Below are positions 55,148 through 64,000 of a DNA stretch of 64,000 bases, in pieces. The stretch spans positions 62,001 through 126,000 of the forward strand of contig NZ_JAFEXF010000004.1 in assembly GCF_016905445.1 (NCBI RefSeq), given 5' to 3'. The translations under genes were made by a program, and so were the position numbers. Numbering within the stretch: the first letter of the stretch is position 1; each line of letters starts with the position of its first letter. The notes beneath the pieces were generated by a model. It was given only the letters and a program-made list of their open reading frames with translations. It was not told where the DNA came from and did no database searches. The stretch is from Streptomyces sp. G44. GTDB lineage: Bacteria > Actinomycetota > Actinomycetes > Streptomycetales > Streptomycetaceae.

Positions 55148-56065
55148 GTGAGAGTGCTCGTACTCGTCGCTCCCGGCCAAGGCGCTCAGACGCCCGGCTT
55201 CCTGACCCCCTGGCTCGACCTCCCCGGCGCGGCCGACCGCCTCGGTGCCTGGTCGGACGCCATCGGGCTCGACCTTGCCCATTACGGCACGCAGGCCGAC
55301 GCGGACGCGATCCGTGACACCGCCGTGGCCCAGCCGCTGCTGGTGGCCGCCGGTCTGCTCTCCGCCGCGGCACTGGGTGACGTCGCGCCGGGCGCGGTCG
55401 CCGGACACAGCGTCGGCGAGATCACGGCCGCCGCGTACACGGGTGTGCTCGGTGACGACGACGCGCTGCGCCTCGTACGCAGGCGCGGGCTCGCCATGGC
55501 CGAGGCCGCGGCCGTCACGGAGACCGGCATGGCGGCGCTGCTGGGCGGCGACCCCGAGGTCACCGTCCCGCACCTGGAGAAGCTCGGCCTGACCCCTGCC
55601 AATGTGAACGGCGCGGGCCAGATCGTGGCCGCCGGCACCAAGGAGCAGCTGGCCACGCTGGAGGCCGACAAGCCCGAGGGTGTGCGCAAGGTCGTCGCCC
55701 TCAAGGTCGCCGGCGCCTTCCACACGCACCACATGGCTCCGGCGGTGGCCCAGCTGGAGGAGGCCGTCAAGGACCTCACCCCCGCCGACCCGAAGCTGAC
55801 GTACGTCTCGAACCGTGACGGCAAGGCGGTCGCGACCGGCGCCGAGGTGATCGAGCGCCTCGTCGGCCAGGTCGCCAACCCGGTCCGCTGGGACCTGTGC
55901 ATGGAGACGTTCCGTGAGATGGGCGTCACCGCGCTGATCGAGGTGTGCCCCGGTGGCACGCTGACCGGTCTGGCCAAGCGTGCCCTGAAGGGCGTCCAGA
56001 CGCTCGCGGTGAAGACCCCCGATGACCTCGACGCGGCCCGCGCGCTCGTCGCCGAGCATTCCTGA
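55148..56065 (+). CDS. fabD: Malonyl-CoA:ACP transacylase
   Basis: The 305-residue protein has VLVAPGQGAQTPGFL at the start and the nucleophile GHSVGEITAAAY with Ser88. AGAFHTHHMAPAV holds the catalytic His. It loads malonyl groups onto ACP for type II fatty-acid synthesis. The GTG at 55148 follows AAGAGAG; another GTG is at 55154. TACAAT at 55081-55086 is a good -10 candidate in the 84-base gap after fasR, in line with a separate FasR-controlled promoter. Confidence 0.96.
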   Translation: MRVLVLVAPGQGAQTPGFLTPWLDLPGAADRLGAWSDAIGLDLAHYGTQADADAIRDTAVAQPLLVAAGLLSAAALGDVAPGAVAGHSVGEITAAAYTGVLGDDDALRLVRRRGLAMAEAAAVTETGMAALLGGDPEVTVPHLEKLGLTPANVNGAGQIVAAGTKEQLATLEADKPEGVRKVVALKVAGAFHTHHMAPAVAQLEEAVKDLTPADPKLTYVSNRDGKAVATGAEVIERLVGQVANPVRWDLCMETFREMGVTALIEVCPGGTLTGLAKRALKGVQTLAVKTPDDLDAARALVAEHS

Positions 56066-56093
56066 GCCGACGACAGACAAGGAGCCGTAGCGC

Positions 56094-57095
56094 ATGTCGA
56101 AGATCAAGCCCAGTCAGGGCGCCCCGTACGCACGGATCATGGGCGTCGGCGGCTACCGGCCCACCCGTGTCGTGCCGAACGAGGTGATCCTGGAGACGAT
56201 CGACTCGTCCGACGAGTGGATCCGTTCCCGCTCGGGCATCGCCACCCGCCACTGGGCCTCCGACGAGGAGACCGTGGCCGCCATGTCGGTCGAGGCGGCG
56301 GGCAAGGCGATCGCCGACGCGGGCATCACGCCCGAGCAGATCGGCGGCGTGATCGTCTCGACGGTCTCGCACTTCAAGCAGACCCCGGCCATCGCCACCG
56401 AGATCGCGGACAAGATCGGCGCGGGCAAGCCCGCCGCGTTCGACATCTCCGCGGGCTGCGCCGGCTTCGGCTACGGCCTGACGCTGGCCCGGGGTATGGT
56501 CACCGACGGCTCGGCCGAGTATGTCCTGGTCATCGGCGTGGAGCGGCTGAGCGACCTCACCGACCTGAGCGACCGCGCGACGGCGTTCCTGTTCGGTGAC
56601 GGCGCCGGTGCCGTGATCGTCGGCCCCTCCAAGGAGCCGCGGATCGGCCCCACGGTCTGGGGCTCGGAGGGCGACAAGTCCGAGACGATCAAGCAGACCG
56701 AGTCCTGGGAGGCGTACCGCAACGGCGCCCCCGAAAAGTTCCCTGCCATTACGCAGGAAGGCCAGGCGGTGTTCCGCTGGGCCGTGTTCGAGATGGCGAA
56801 GGTCGCCCAGCAGGCGCTGGACGCGGCCGGAATCACCGCGGACGACCTGGATGTCTTCATTCCGCACCAGGCCAACGAGCGGATCATCGACTCGATGGTG
56901 AAGACTCTGAAACTGCCGGAGCACGTCACGGTGGCCCGTGATGTGCGCACCACCGGTAACACCTCGGCCGCCTCGATCCCGCTCGCGATGGAGCGGCTTC
57001 TGGCGACCGGCGAGGCGAAGAGCGGCGACACCGCGCTCGTCATCGGCTTCGGGGCGGGTCTCGTGTACGCCGCCACGGTCGTTACCCTCCCCTAG
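56094..57095 (+). CDS. fabH: 3-oxoacyl-ACP synthase III (KAS III)
   Basis: The 333-residue protein has the KAS III triad Cys122 (SAGCAGFGYGL), His258 (FIPHQANERI) and Asn289 (TTGNTSAASIP). It condenses a branched or short acyl-CoA starter with malonyl-ACP, setting iso/anteiso chain type in Streptomyces. AAGGAG precedes the ATG. It follows fabD by 28 bases and is in the same operon. Confidence 0.96.
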   Translation: MSKIKPSQGAPYARIMGVGGYRPTRVVPNEVILETIDSSDEWIRSRSGIATRHWASDEETVAAMSVEAAGKAIADAGITPEQIGGVIVSTVSHFKQTPAIATEIADKIGAGKPAAFDISAGCAGFGYGLTLARGMVTDGSAEYVLVIGVERLSDLTDLSDRATAFLFGDGAGAVIVGPSKEPRIGPTVWGSEGDKSETIKQTESWEAYRNGAPEKFPAITQEGQAVFRWAVFEMAKVAQQALDAAGITADDLDVFIPHQANERIIDSMVKTLKLPEHVTVARDVRTTGNTSAASIPLAMERLLATGEAKSGDTALVIGFGAGLVYAATVVTLP

Positions 57096-57167
57096 GCATC
57101 ACGTACGGATCAACCCGGTCCGTGCCCAAGACGCCACACCTCTGGATACGTAAGAAGGAGCGCCAAC

Positions 57168-57416
57168 ATGGCCGCCACGCAGGAAGAGATCGTCGCCGGT
57201 CTCGCGGAGATCGTGAACGAGATCGCCGGCATCCCGGTCGAGGACGTCCAGACGGACAAGTCCTTCACCGACGACCTGGACGTCGACTCGCTGTCCATGG
57301 TCGAGGTCGTCGTCGCCGCCGAAGAGCGCTTCGACGTGAAGATCCCGGACGACGACGTCAAGAACCTCAAGACGGTCGGTGACGCGACCGACTACATCCT
57401 GAAGCACCAGGCCTGA
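57168..57416 (+). CDS. acpP: Acyl carrier protein
   Basis: The 82-residue acidic helical protein has the phosphopantetheine site DVDSLSMVE with Ser41, and ends in DATDYILKHQA. It carries the growing acyl chain for FabD, FabH and FabF. AAGGAG lies upstream of the ATG at 57168. It lies 72 bases after fabH. Confidence 0.96.
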   Translation: MAATQEEIVAGLAEIVNEIAGIPVEDVQTDKSFTDDLDVDSLSMVEVVVAAEERFDVKIPDDDVKNLKTVGDATDYILKHQA

Positions 57417-57485
57417 TCAGGCCGTGCTCAGTCGCCACCCGGCGGTGGCGCCGCTGATCCCCTCAAGACCGTGGAGAAATTTCCT

Positions 57486-58748
57486 GTGAACTCGACCAAT
57501 CGCACCGTGGTCGTCACCGGTATCGGCGCAACCACACCGCTGGGTGGCGACGCAGCCTCGACGTGGGAGGGCCTGCTCGCGGGCCGCTCCGGCGTCAGCT
57601 TGCTGGAGCAGGACTGGGCAGCCGAGCTGCCCGTCCGTATCGCCGGCCAGATCGCCGTGGAGCCCGGCGAGGTCATCCCGCGCCCGCAGGCGCGCAAGCT
57701 GGACCGGTCGGCGCAGTTCGCCCTGATCGCGGCCAAGGAGGCCTGGTCGGACGCGGGCTACACCGCCAAGGCCGGCGAGGACACCTCGATCGACCCGCAC
57801 CGCCTCGGCGCGGTCATCGCCTCCGGCATCGGCGGCGTGACCACGCTCCTGGACCAGTACGACGTGCTGAAGGAGAAGGGCGTACGCCGCGTCTCCCCGC
57901 ACACCGTGCCGATGCTGATGCCCAACTCCCCGTCGGCCAACGTCGGCATCGAGCTGGGCGCCCGCGCGGGCGTCCACACCCCGGTGTCGGCCTGCGCCTC
58001 GGGCGCGGAGGCCATCGGCTACGCGATCGAGATGATCCGCACCGGCCGCGCCGACGTCGTCGTCGCGGGCGGCACGGAGGCGGCGATCCACCCGCTGCCG
58101 ATCGTCGCGTTCGGCAACATGATGGCGATGTCCAAGAACAACGACGACCCGCAGGGCGCCTCGCGCCCCTGGGACACGGACCGCAACGGCTTCGTGCTCG
58201 GCGAGGGCGCCGGCGTCGTCGTCCTGGAGTCCGAGGAGCACGCCAAGGCCCGCGGCGCCAAGATCTACGCGGAGGCCGTCGGGCAGGGCATCTCGGCCGA
58301 CGCGCACCACATCACGCAGCCCGAGCCGTCCGGCAGCGGCATCGCCGCCGCGCTGCAGAACCTGATCGACACGACGGACCTCAAGCCGGCCGAGATCGTG
58401 CACGTGAACGCGCACGCCACCTCGACCCCGCAGGGTGACGTCGCCGAGATCAAGGCGCTGCGCAAGGCCTTCGGCGACGACGTCGACCACATGGCGGTCT
58501 CCAGCACCAAGTCGATGACGGGTCACCTGCTCGGCGGCGCGGGCGGCGTGGAGACCGTGGCCACGGTCCTCGCGCTCAAGAACCGTTTCGCCCCGCCGAC
58601 GATCAACCTCGACAACCTCGACCCCGAGGTCGACGCGGACGTCGTCCGCGGCGAGGCCCGCCCGCTGCCCGAGGGGCGGATCGCGGCGCTGAACGACTCG
58701 TTCGGCTTCGGCGGTCACAACGTCGTCCTGGCGTTCCGGACCGTCTGA
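57486..58748 (+). CDS. fabF: 3-oxoacyl-ACP synthase II (KAS II)
   Basis: The 420-residue protein has the C-H-H triad Cys170 (PVSACASGAEAIG), His310 (VNAHATSTPQGD) and His347 (SMTGHLLGGAGG). It elongates acyl-ACP with malonyl-ACP. The GTG at 57486 is chosen because GGAGAAA lies 7 bases before it and it matches the family N-terminus (NSTNRTVVVTGIGA). It is last in the fas operon and is followed by a hairpin. Confidence 0.96.
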   Translation: MNSTNRTVVVTGIGATTPLGGDAASTWEGLLAGRSGVSLLEQDWAAELPVRIAGQIAVEPGEVIPRPQARKLDRSAQFALIAAKEAWSDAGYTAKAGEDTSIDPHRLGAVIASGIGGVTTLLDQYDVLKEKGVRRVSPHTVPMLMPNSPSANVGIELGARAGVHTPVSACASGAEAIGYAIEMIRTGRADVVVAGGTEAAIHPLPIVAFGNMMAMSKNNDDPQGASRPWDTDRNGFVLGEGAGVVVLESEEHAKARGAKIYAEAVGQGISADAHHITQPEPSGSGIAAALQNLIDTTDLKPAEIVHVNAHATSTPQGDVAEIKALRKAFGDDVDHMAVSSTKSMTGHLLGGAGGVETVATVLALKNRFAPPTINLDNLDPEVDADVVRGEARPLPEGRIAALNDSFGFGGHNVVLAFRTV

Positions 58749-58793
58749 CCGGTCTGAGCTGTCTGACTCGTTCGACCTGATCGTACGTAAATC

Positions 58794-58827
58794 GGGAGGG
58801 CCCCCGCCGCATGGTGGGGGCCCTTCC
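58794..58827. terminator. Convergent hairpin between fabF and DUF3145
   Basis: GGGAGGGCCCCC (58794-58805) pairs with GGGGGCCCTTCC (58816-58827) with one G-T pair and a 10-base loop. It lies between the two convergent stops (58748 and 58846) and can serve both. Confidence 0.85.
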
Positions 58828-58845
58828 GGTTACCCGGAACAGGTG

Positions 58846-59340
58846 TCACACGACTTGGTGCAGCCACCGCACGGGCGCGCCCTCGCCCGCGTACCGGAAG
58901 GGTTCCAGTTCGTCGTCCCAGGGTTTGCCGAGGAGCTTGGCGAGCTCGGCCTCCAGGTCGCTCTCGCCGCGCTGGGAGCGGGCCAGGGCGGCGCGCAGGC
59001 GGTCCTCGGGGATGAGGATGTCGCCGTGCAGGCCGGTCACCGCGTGGAAGATGCCGAGCGCGGGCGTGGCGCTGTACCGCTCGCCCTCGGCGGTGGCGCA
59101 GGGTTCCGCCGTGACCTCGAAGCGCAGCAGATCCCAGCCGCGCAGGGCGGAGGCGAGCTTGGAGGCGGTGCCCACCGAGCCCTGCCAGGAGAATTCGGAT
59201 CTCCAGGTGCCCGGCGCGGCGGGCTGCCTGATCCAGTCGAGGCTCACACGCGCGCCGAGCACGCCCGCGACGGCCCACTCGACGTGTGGGCACAGCGCGC
59301 GCGGAGCGGAGTGCACGTACAGAACTCCACGTGTCGTCAC
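58846..59340 (-). CDS. DUF3145 family protein
   Basis: The 164-residue protein begins TTRGVLYVHSAPRALCPHVE and continues WAVAGVLG, PGTWRSEFSWQG and GIFHAVTGLHGDILIPEDRL, the DUF3145 pattern. It is regularly found next to the fas cluster in actinobacteria; function unknown. GGAGG precedes the GTG at 59340. The 341 bases between it and the divergent GDSL gene hold no gene and should carry both promoters. Confidence 0.9.
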   Translation of the reverse strand: MTTRGVLYVHSAPRALCPHVEWAVAGVLGARVSLDWIRQPAAPGTWRSEFSWQGSVGTASKLASALRGWDLLRFEVTAEPCATAEGERYSATPALGIFHAVTGLHGDILIPEDRLRAALARSQRGESDLEAELAKLLGKPWDDELEPFRYAGEGAPVRWLHQVV

Positions 59341-59681
59341 CGGGACCTCCAGTGTGGGTCGAGGTTCGCCTTCCCCAGCGGCCTCGCGCCCGTGCCGAGC
59401 AATTTTCCCCAAATGCTAGAGAAACCTGGGAAAAGGGGACAGATGTGACGTGATGTAATTTAGCGGAACCACAGCAGCGGGGCGTCACCGGGTGGATCAC
59501 CCGCCTGTCGCCACCCGTGACAGCAGGGCCAGGCGGCTACGGGGCGAGGCTACCGTGCGGCGGGGCAAGGAGTGTGACGTACCGTCGGTCCAGGGGCGAG
59601 GAAAGTCGGACCTTTCACCCGGCGGGGCGCAACCCCGGGCACGCGCACGACGTCACGTCGAATGACAGAGGGGACCAAGGG

Positions 59682-60593
59682 ATGCGCGACCGCAGGCACC
59701 GCTCACGCCCGCACGGCGTCGTCGCTCTCGCGGCGGCGGCCCTGCTCGGCGCCGCGACGCTCACGGCGTGCGACGCCCAGGGCGGCGACGCCTCGGCCCC
59801 CGGCCCCGCGCACGGCAGGCCCTCTCCGAGGCCGACCCCCGCCTGGGACACCACGCCCCGTTCGCTGGCGGCCGTCGGTGACTCCATCACGCGTGGCTTC
59901 GACGCCTGCTCGGTGCTCTCCGACTGCCCCGAGGCGTCCTGGGCGACCGGCACCGACTCCGAGGTGAAGAGCCTCGCGACGCGGCTGCTCGGGAAGGGGC
60001 GGGCCGCCTCGCACAGTTGGAACCACGCGAAGAGCGGCGCCCGCATGGCGGATCTGCCCGAGCAGGTCGCCCGGGCCGTCGCCGAGCGGCCCGAGCTGGT
60101 GACGGTGATGGTCGGCGCCAATGACGCCTGCCGGCCGACGGCCGACGCGATGACGCCGGTCGCCGAGTTCCGCGACGACTTCGAGCAGGCGATGCGCACC
60201 CTGCGCCGCTCCCTGCCCAAGGCGCAGGTGTACGTGGCCTCCGTGCCGGATCTCAAGCGGCTCTGGTCGCAGGGGCGCACCAATCCGCTGGGCAAGCAGG
60301 TGTGGAAGCTGGGCATCTGTGCCTCGATGCTGAGCGATCCGGACGACCTCGGCGCGGTGGCGACCGAGCGGCGCGACACCGTGCGGGAGCGCGTGGTGGC
60401 CTACAACGAGGTCCTTGAGGACGTGTGCCGCGAGGACCGCCGCTGCCGGTACGACGGCGGGGCGGTCTTCGACTACCGCTTCGACGGCGACCAGTTGAGC
60501 CACTGGGACTGGTTCCACCCCAGCAAGAACGGCCAGTCGCACCTGGCCGAGCTGGCCTACCGTCAGGTGACGGCGCGCAAGCCACTCGCGTAG
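59682..60593 (+). CDS. SGNH/GDSL-family lipoprotein hydrolase
   Basis: The 303-residue protein starts with a twin-Arg-like basic region and hydrophobic core ending in the lipobox LTAC (Cys about 30). The SGNH blocks are AVGDSITRGFDAC (Ser), GANDACRPT (Gly, Asn) and DWFHPSKNGQSHLAEL (Asp and His). It is predicted to be an extracellular esterase or lipase anchored to the membrane. The ATG at 59682 has AGAGGGGA upstream. It may be coexpressed with galM, 71 bases downstream. Confidence 0.85.
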   Translation: MRDRRHRSRPHGVVALAAAALLGAATLTACDAQGGDASAPGPAHGRPSPRPTPAWDTTPRSLAAVGDSITRGFDACSVLSDCPEASWATGTDSEVKSLATRLLGKGRAASHSWNHAKSGARMADLPEQVARAVAERPELVTVMVGANDACRPTADAMTPVAEFRDDFEQAMRTLRRSLPKAQVYVASVPDLKRLWSQGRTNPLGKQVWKLGICASMLSDPDDLGAVATERRDTVRERVVAYNEVLEDVCREDRRCRYDGGAVFDYRFDGDQLSHWDWFHPSKNGQSHLAELAYRQVTARKPLA

Positions 60594-60664
60594 CCGAGGG
60601 CGGGGCGGGGCCGGGGCGGGGCGAGGCGGCGGCCACGGGACGGTCCGGGCATAGGGTCGCGGGC

Positions 60665-61654
60665 ATGCGCAGTGAACTCTTCGGCACGCTCCCCGACGGC
60701 ACGGCCGTCCACCGCTGGATCCTGGAAAGGGGCGGGGTGCGGGTGCGCGTGCTGACGTACGGCGGGATCGTGCAGTCGGCGGAAGTCCCGGACCGTTGTG
60801 GTCAGGTGGCGTCGGTGGCGCTGGGCTTCGATGGGCTCGACGGGTATCTGAGCCATCCCGGGCCGTACTTCGGGGCGTTGGTGGGGCGGTACGCGAACCG
60901 GATCGCGGGCGGCGCCTTCACGCTCGACGGGCGCACGCACCGCCTCGCGCGGAACGACGGGCCGAACGGCCTGCACGGCGGTGAGCGCGGCTTCGACAAG
61001 CACGTCTGGGAGGCGGAGCCCGCCGGTGACCACGGGGTGCGGCTGTCGCGGGTGAGCCCGGACGGCGAGGAGGGCTATCCGGGGCGGCTCGTGGTCTCGG
61101 CGACGTACGCCCTGGACGCGGCGGGGGCGCTGAGCATCGCGTACGAGGCGACGACCGACGCCCCGACCGTCGTGAACCTCACCAACCACACGTACTGGAA
61201 CCTCGCGGGCGCGCGCTCCGGCAGTGCGCTCGGACACGAGGTGCGGATCACCGCCTCCCGGATCACGCCGACGGACGGCGCCGGGATTCCCACGGGGGCG
61301 TACGAGGACGTGGCGGGGACGCGCTTCGACTTCCGCGCGGCGCGGCCCGTCGGGCCGGGGCTCGACCACAACTACGTGCTGGACAAGGGCGTCACGGCCC
61401 GGCCGGTCGAGGTGGCCGCGCTGCGCGACCCCGCCTCCGGCCGCGCCCTGACGGTGGCGACGACGGAACCGGGGCTTCAGCTCTATACGGCCGATCACTT
61501 CCCGGCCGACCTGCCGTTCGGGCCGGGCGGCGGGGTCGCGCTGGAGACGCAGCGGTTCCCCGACTCCCCGAACCGGCCGCGGTTTCCGTCGGCGGTGCTG
61601 CGGCCGGACGAGGTGTACCGGTCGGAGACGGTGTACGGGTTCTCCGTACGGTGA
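60665..61654 (+). CDS. galM: Galactose mutarotase (aldose 1-epimerase)
   Basis: The 329-residue protein has VRVLTYGGIVQSAEVPDRCG, the substrate Arg block GRYANRIAGG, the acid His in GPNGLHGGERGFDKHVWE, and VNLTNHTYWNLAG with a second His. LDHNYVLDKG and GGVALETQRFPDSPN hold Asp and the base Glu. It interconverts alpha and beta anomers of sugars. Near a broken beta-glucosidase gene, it suggests a former sugar-use locus. A weak G-rich site precedes the ATG. Confidence 0.9.
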   Translation: MRSELFGTLPDGTAVHRWILERGGVRVRVLTYGGIVQSAEVPDRCGQVASVALGFDGLDGYLSHPGPYFGALVGRYANRIAGGAFTLDGRTHRLARNDGPNGLHGGERGFDKHVWEAEPAGDHGVRLSRVSPDGEEGYPGRLVVSATYALDAAGALSIAYEATTDAPTVVNLTNHTYWNLAGARSGSALGHEVRITASRITPTDGAGIPTGAYEDVAGTRFDFRAARPVGPGLDHNYVLDKGVTARPVEVAALRDPASGRALTVATTEPGLQLYTADHFPADLPFGPGGGVALETQRFPDSPNRPRFPSAVLRPDEVYRSETVYGFSVR

Positions 61655-61667
61655 CGTTCCCCGCCCC

Positions 61668-63200
61668 TCAGGGAGCGGCCGTGAGCGCCTGGCGCAGGCG
61701 GAGGTCCGCGAGGGAGCGGCACGCCTCCACCCGGTACGCACCGGCTCGGTACGCCCACGCGTCGGCGCCCTCGTCCCAGATCTCGAAGGCGCGGCGCGGG
61801 AGCGGCACGGTCACCTCGACGCTCTCGCCGGGGGCCACCTCGACACCCCGCGAAGCCGGGCGGTCGGGACCCGGCTCGGTTGCCGGCTCGGTTTCCGGCG
61901 TTTCCGGCTCGGTTTCCGGCTCCATGGGCGCCAGGTAGACCTGGACGATCTCGCGGCCCGCGCGCTGCCCGGAGTTGGTGAGGCGGACCGTGGCCGTCGT
62001 GCCCTCGACGGTCAGCGACTCGTACGTCCGGCCGGTGCAGCCGAGGCCGTGGCCGAACGGGTACGACGGGGTGACGCCCGCCTTCTCCCAGGCGCTGTAG
62101 CCGATGAAGACGCCTTCGCGGTACAGGAGTTCGCCGTTCGCCCCAGGTGGTGGGGAGCCGGCGCCTCGTCGCGCCAGGGCAGCTCCACCGGGGAGCCGGA
62201 GTCGACGACGACCACGGTGTTCGGGTTGGCGGCGGCCACCGCGCGGACCAGGTCGTCCTGGCGCCCGGCAGCCTCAGGTCCCGGCGGTCGAAGCCCTCCG
62301 ACTCGACGCGTTCGGTGGTGGCGACGACCACGACGGCGGTGTCCGCGCGACGCGCCGCTTCGACGGCCTCGGACATCAGTTCATCGGCGGCTGGCCGCGG
62401 GCCGAGGTGGACGAGGGAGAACATGACGCCAGGCAGCGCGGCCGCGGCCGTCTTGTCGAGACGGTGGCGGAGGGAGGCCTCGACGGGCTCGCCCTCGGTG
62501 AGCGCCACCGTGCCGCGCTCGACCGGTGAGCCGAAGAACGCCTCGAAGGGGTCGGACTCGGCGCCCGTCTCCTGCACCCCGTCGTAGAGGACGCGGCCGT
62601 CGACGCTCGCCAGGGCCTCGTGGGTGACGCCGTCGGGCAGGTCGTCGCCGATCCACTGCACCTGGCCGGAGGGCAGGCTCCCCTCGCCGAGGACGTCGCC
62701 CTCGGCGTCCTGGCAGACGGTGCGCAGCTCGAACCCCTTGTCGGCGGGCGCGAGTTCGTCGCTGGGGTCGGCCCCGACGGCGTAGGTGAGCGCGTCCTCG
62801 GGCAGGGCGGCGGTGAGGCCGTCGAGCGGGGAGACGACGCGGGCGGGGAAGACGGTGGCGGAGCCGCCGCCGAGGACGCGGGCGTCGCGGGCGGCGGCGC
62901 CGATGAGGGCGGCCCTGGCGGTGGCGGGCTCCAGCGGGAGGGCGTGGTTCTCGGTGCGCACGAGGACGAAGGAGCGGCGGGCGGGCTCGCGGGCCAGGGC
63001 CTCGCCGTCGGCGGTGTCGGGCAGGCGGGTGACGGCGGGCTCGGCGCCTTCGAGGGCGCCGACGCGGGCGGCCAGGCGCAGGACGTGGCGGACCGCCGCG
63101 TCGACGGTCTCCTCCTCGGCCTCGCCCGCGCGGACGGTGGCGGCGAGCGGCTCGCCGTGGACGGCGCGGGGACCGGGCAGGGCGATGCCAGGCCTGGCCG
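61668..63200 (-). pseudogene. Family 3 glycoside hydrolase (beta-glucosidase-like), broken
   Basis: GH3 sequence is found in three frames. From about 63195 to 62268 one frame reads GIALPGPRAVHGEPLAATVR and later AVVVVATTERVESEGFDRRD, the end of domain 1 plus domain 2. A one-base loss near 62263-62269 shifts to a second frame with NPNTVVVVDSGSPVELPWRD. Near 62155 an internal deletion (about 80 bases expected) removes the GQE block and shifts to a third frame, YREGVFIGYSAWEKAGVTPS, through the fibronectin-like end AWAYRAGAYRVEACRSLADL. The N-terminal about 250 residues, with the catalytic Asp, are missing; LysR coding begins there. No working enzyme is possible. Confidence 0.8.
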
Positions 63201-63208
63201 GTGTCGGC

Positions 63209-64000
63209 CTAGCGGTCGGCCGTCGGGTGCGGGGCCGCGGCCCAGGAAGGCCGCCAGACCGGCTCCGGGAGCGGCGGCAGGCTCGCGAAGTGGGTGAGGA
63301 TCGCCCGGAGCCCTGGGTGCGGGTCCGCCCGGGGGAAGAGGAGCGAGAGCGGGTACGCGAGCGTCGGACCGACCACCGGGATGCGGCGCAGGTCGTGGTG
63401 GGGCGGCCAGAGGTACCGGTCGCGGGAGCCGACGAGGGTGGCGACGTCCGCGGAGTCGGCGAGGATGTCGAGGAGGACTTCGTTGCCGAAGTTCGGACCG
63501 GCGGCGTCGACGCGGAGGTCGAACGCGGTGACGAGCTGGGCGTAGAAGTCCGCCCATTCGCTGCCCGGCGCGATGCCGGGCACCCAGATCCGGTGCCCGC
63601 GCAGCCGGGAGGGGGTCAGGGTCCGCGCGGAGGCGAGCGGATGCCCGGGGCCGACGAGGAGTTCCAGCGGGGAGTCGAACGCGTGGACCATCCGCACGTC
63701 GCGCGGCAGCGCGGACGGGTCGGTGACCGAGCGGAACGAGGCGTCGAGGTCGCCCGCCCGCACGGCGGCGACCACCTCGCGCGGGTCGTCGGCCTTGAGG
63801 GTCACCACGTCGAGGTCGGTCTCGGGATGCCCGCGCCAGTAGTCGTGCAGGAGGACGGCCTGCGCGGATCGCAGGCCGAGGACGTCGATCCGCAGCGCGC
63901 GCGAGCCTGGCCTGATCGCGGTGACGGCGCGGTCGGCGGCCGCGACGAGGGCACGGGCGTGCGGGAGGAAGGCCTGGCCGTCGAGGGTCGGCTCGACACC
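63209..64000 (-). CDS. LysR-family regulator, C-terminal part, cut by window end
   Basis: At least 263 residues are read without interruption to the window edge. LDGQAFLPHARALVAAADRA and LRIDVLGLRSAQAVLLHDYW belong to the linker and the start of the effector domain. ESPLELLVGPGHPLASARTL-like sequence (DSPLELLVGPGHPLAS) and HRIWVPGIAPGSEWADFY are conserved effector-domain blocks. The DNA-binding helix-turn-helix lies beyond the window. It abuts the truncated GH3 gene, whose 5' part seems to have been lost at this junction. Confidence 0.85.
   Translation of the reverse strand, partial: GVEPTLDGQAFLPHARALVAAADRAVTAIRPGSRALRIDVLGLRSAQAVLLHDYWRGHPETDLDVVTLKADDPREVVAAVRAGDLDASFRSVTDPSALPRDVRMVHAFDSPLELLVGPGHPLASARTLTPSRLRGHRIWVPGIAPGSEWADFYAQLVTAFDLRVDAAGPNFGNEVLLDILADSADVATLVGSRDRYLWPPHHDLRRIPVVGPTLAYPLSLLFPRADPHPGLRAILTHFASLPPLPEPVWRPSWAAAPHPTADR

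Overview
The window is high-GC DNA with the codon use, GTG/TTG starts, short translational overlaps and gene content of a Streptomyces chromosome (or a very close actinomycete). The best anchors are the fatty-acid synthase cluster fasR-fabD-fabH-acpP-fabF followed by a DUF3145 gene, the homodimeric-type pyruvate dehydrogenase E1 gene aceE next to DUF3052 and AhpE-type peroxiredoxin genes, and a dense set of TerD-family genes. All assignments come from reading the sequence; no database search was run.

Layout. 1-1.6 kb: a thiolase start and a divergent CYP125-like P450 flank a KstR-like operator, which suggests steroid or branched side-chain catabolism. 1.6-10.6 kb: membrane and transport genes, an O-methyltransferase, an FHA protein, a coupled pair of small proteins, a MhuD-like haem monooxygenase and a GNAT enzyme. 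10.6-17.5 kb: a DHA2 exporter with an extra C-terminal domain, a peptidoglycan-binding membrane protein with a 30-bp minisatellite, an amino-acid permease, a HAD phosphatase, and a GDT1/TMEM165-type exporter behind what looks like a yybP-ykoY (Mn2+) riboswitch. 17.9-24.7 kb: a secreted HNH nuclease, a PhoD-type phosphatase, an FAD/NAD(P) protein, DoxX, DedA and two small conserved genes. 24.7-26.5 kb: a decayed integrative-element footprint, with the C-terminal scrap of a tyrosine integrase beside tRNA-Val(UAC) and two small genes. 26.7-28.5 kb: a coiled-coil membrane protein and an FmdB zinc ribbon.

28.5-37.7 kb is a Ter-associated stress island. An aldolase, a fused phosphoribosyltransferase/StiP-type/PELOTA protein and a HAD phosphatase sit in one tightly overlapping operon, divergent from a TerD-domain gene and followed by TerA-like, TerC/DUF475 and two TerD genes. 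37.9-43.9 kb: AhpE, DUF3052, aceE, a K+ channel, a DUF4190 protein and an I36 inhibitor. 44.4-51.3 kb: two DUF1023 alpha/beta-hydrolases, a DUF4429-SHOCT protein, a NarL-type two-component system and an acyltransferase-3. A shared 16-bp dyad upstream of the kinase gene and upstream of the second hydrolase ties these into a predicted regulon.

51.4-53.7 kb: a MerR regulator with a 19-bp-spacer promoter, a beta-lactamase-like hydrolase, and a pirin gene that runs on into antisense overlap with that hydrolase. 53.8-58.7 kb: the fas operon. 58.8-64 kb: DUF3145, a GDSL lipoprotein, galactose mutarotase, a broken family-3 glycoside hydrolase pseudogene, and a LysR regulator cut by the window end.
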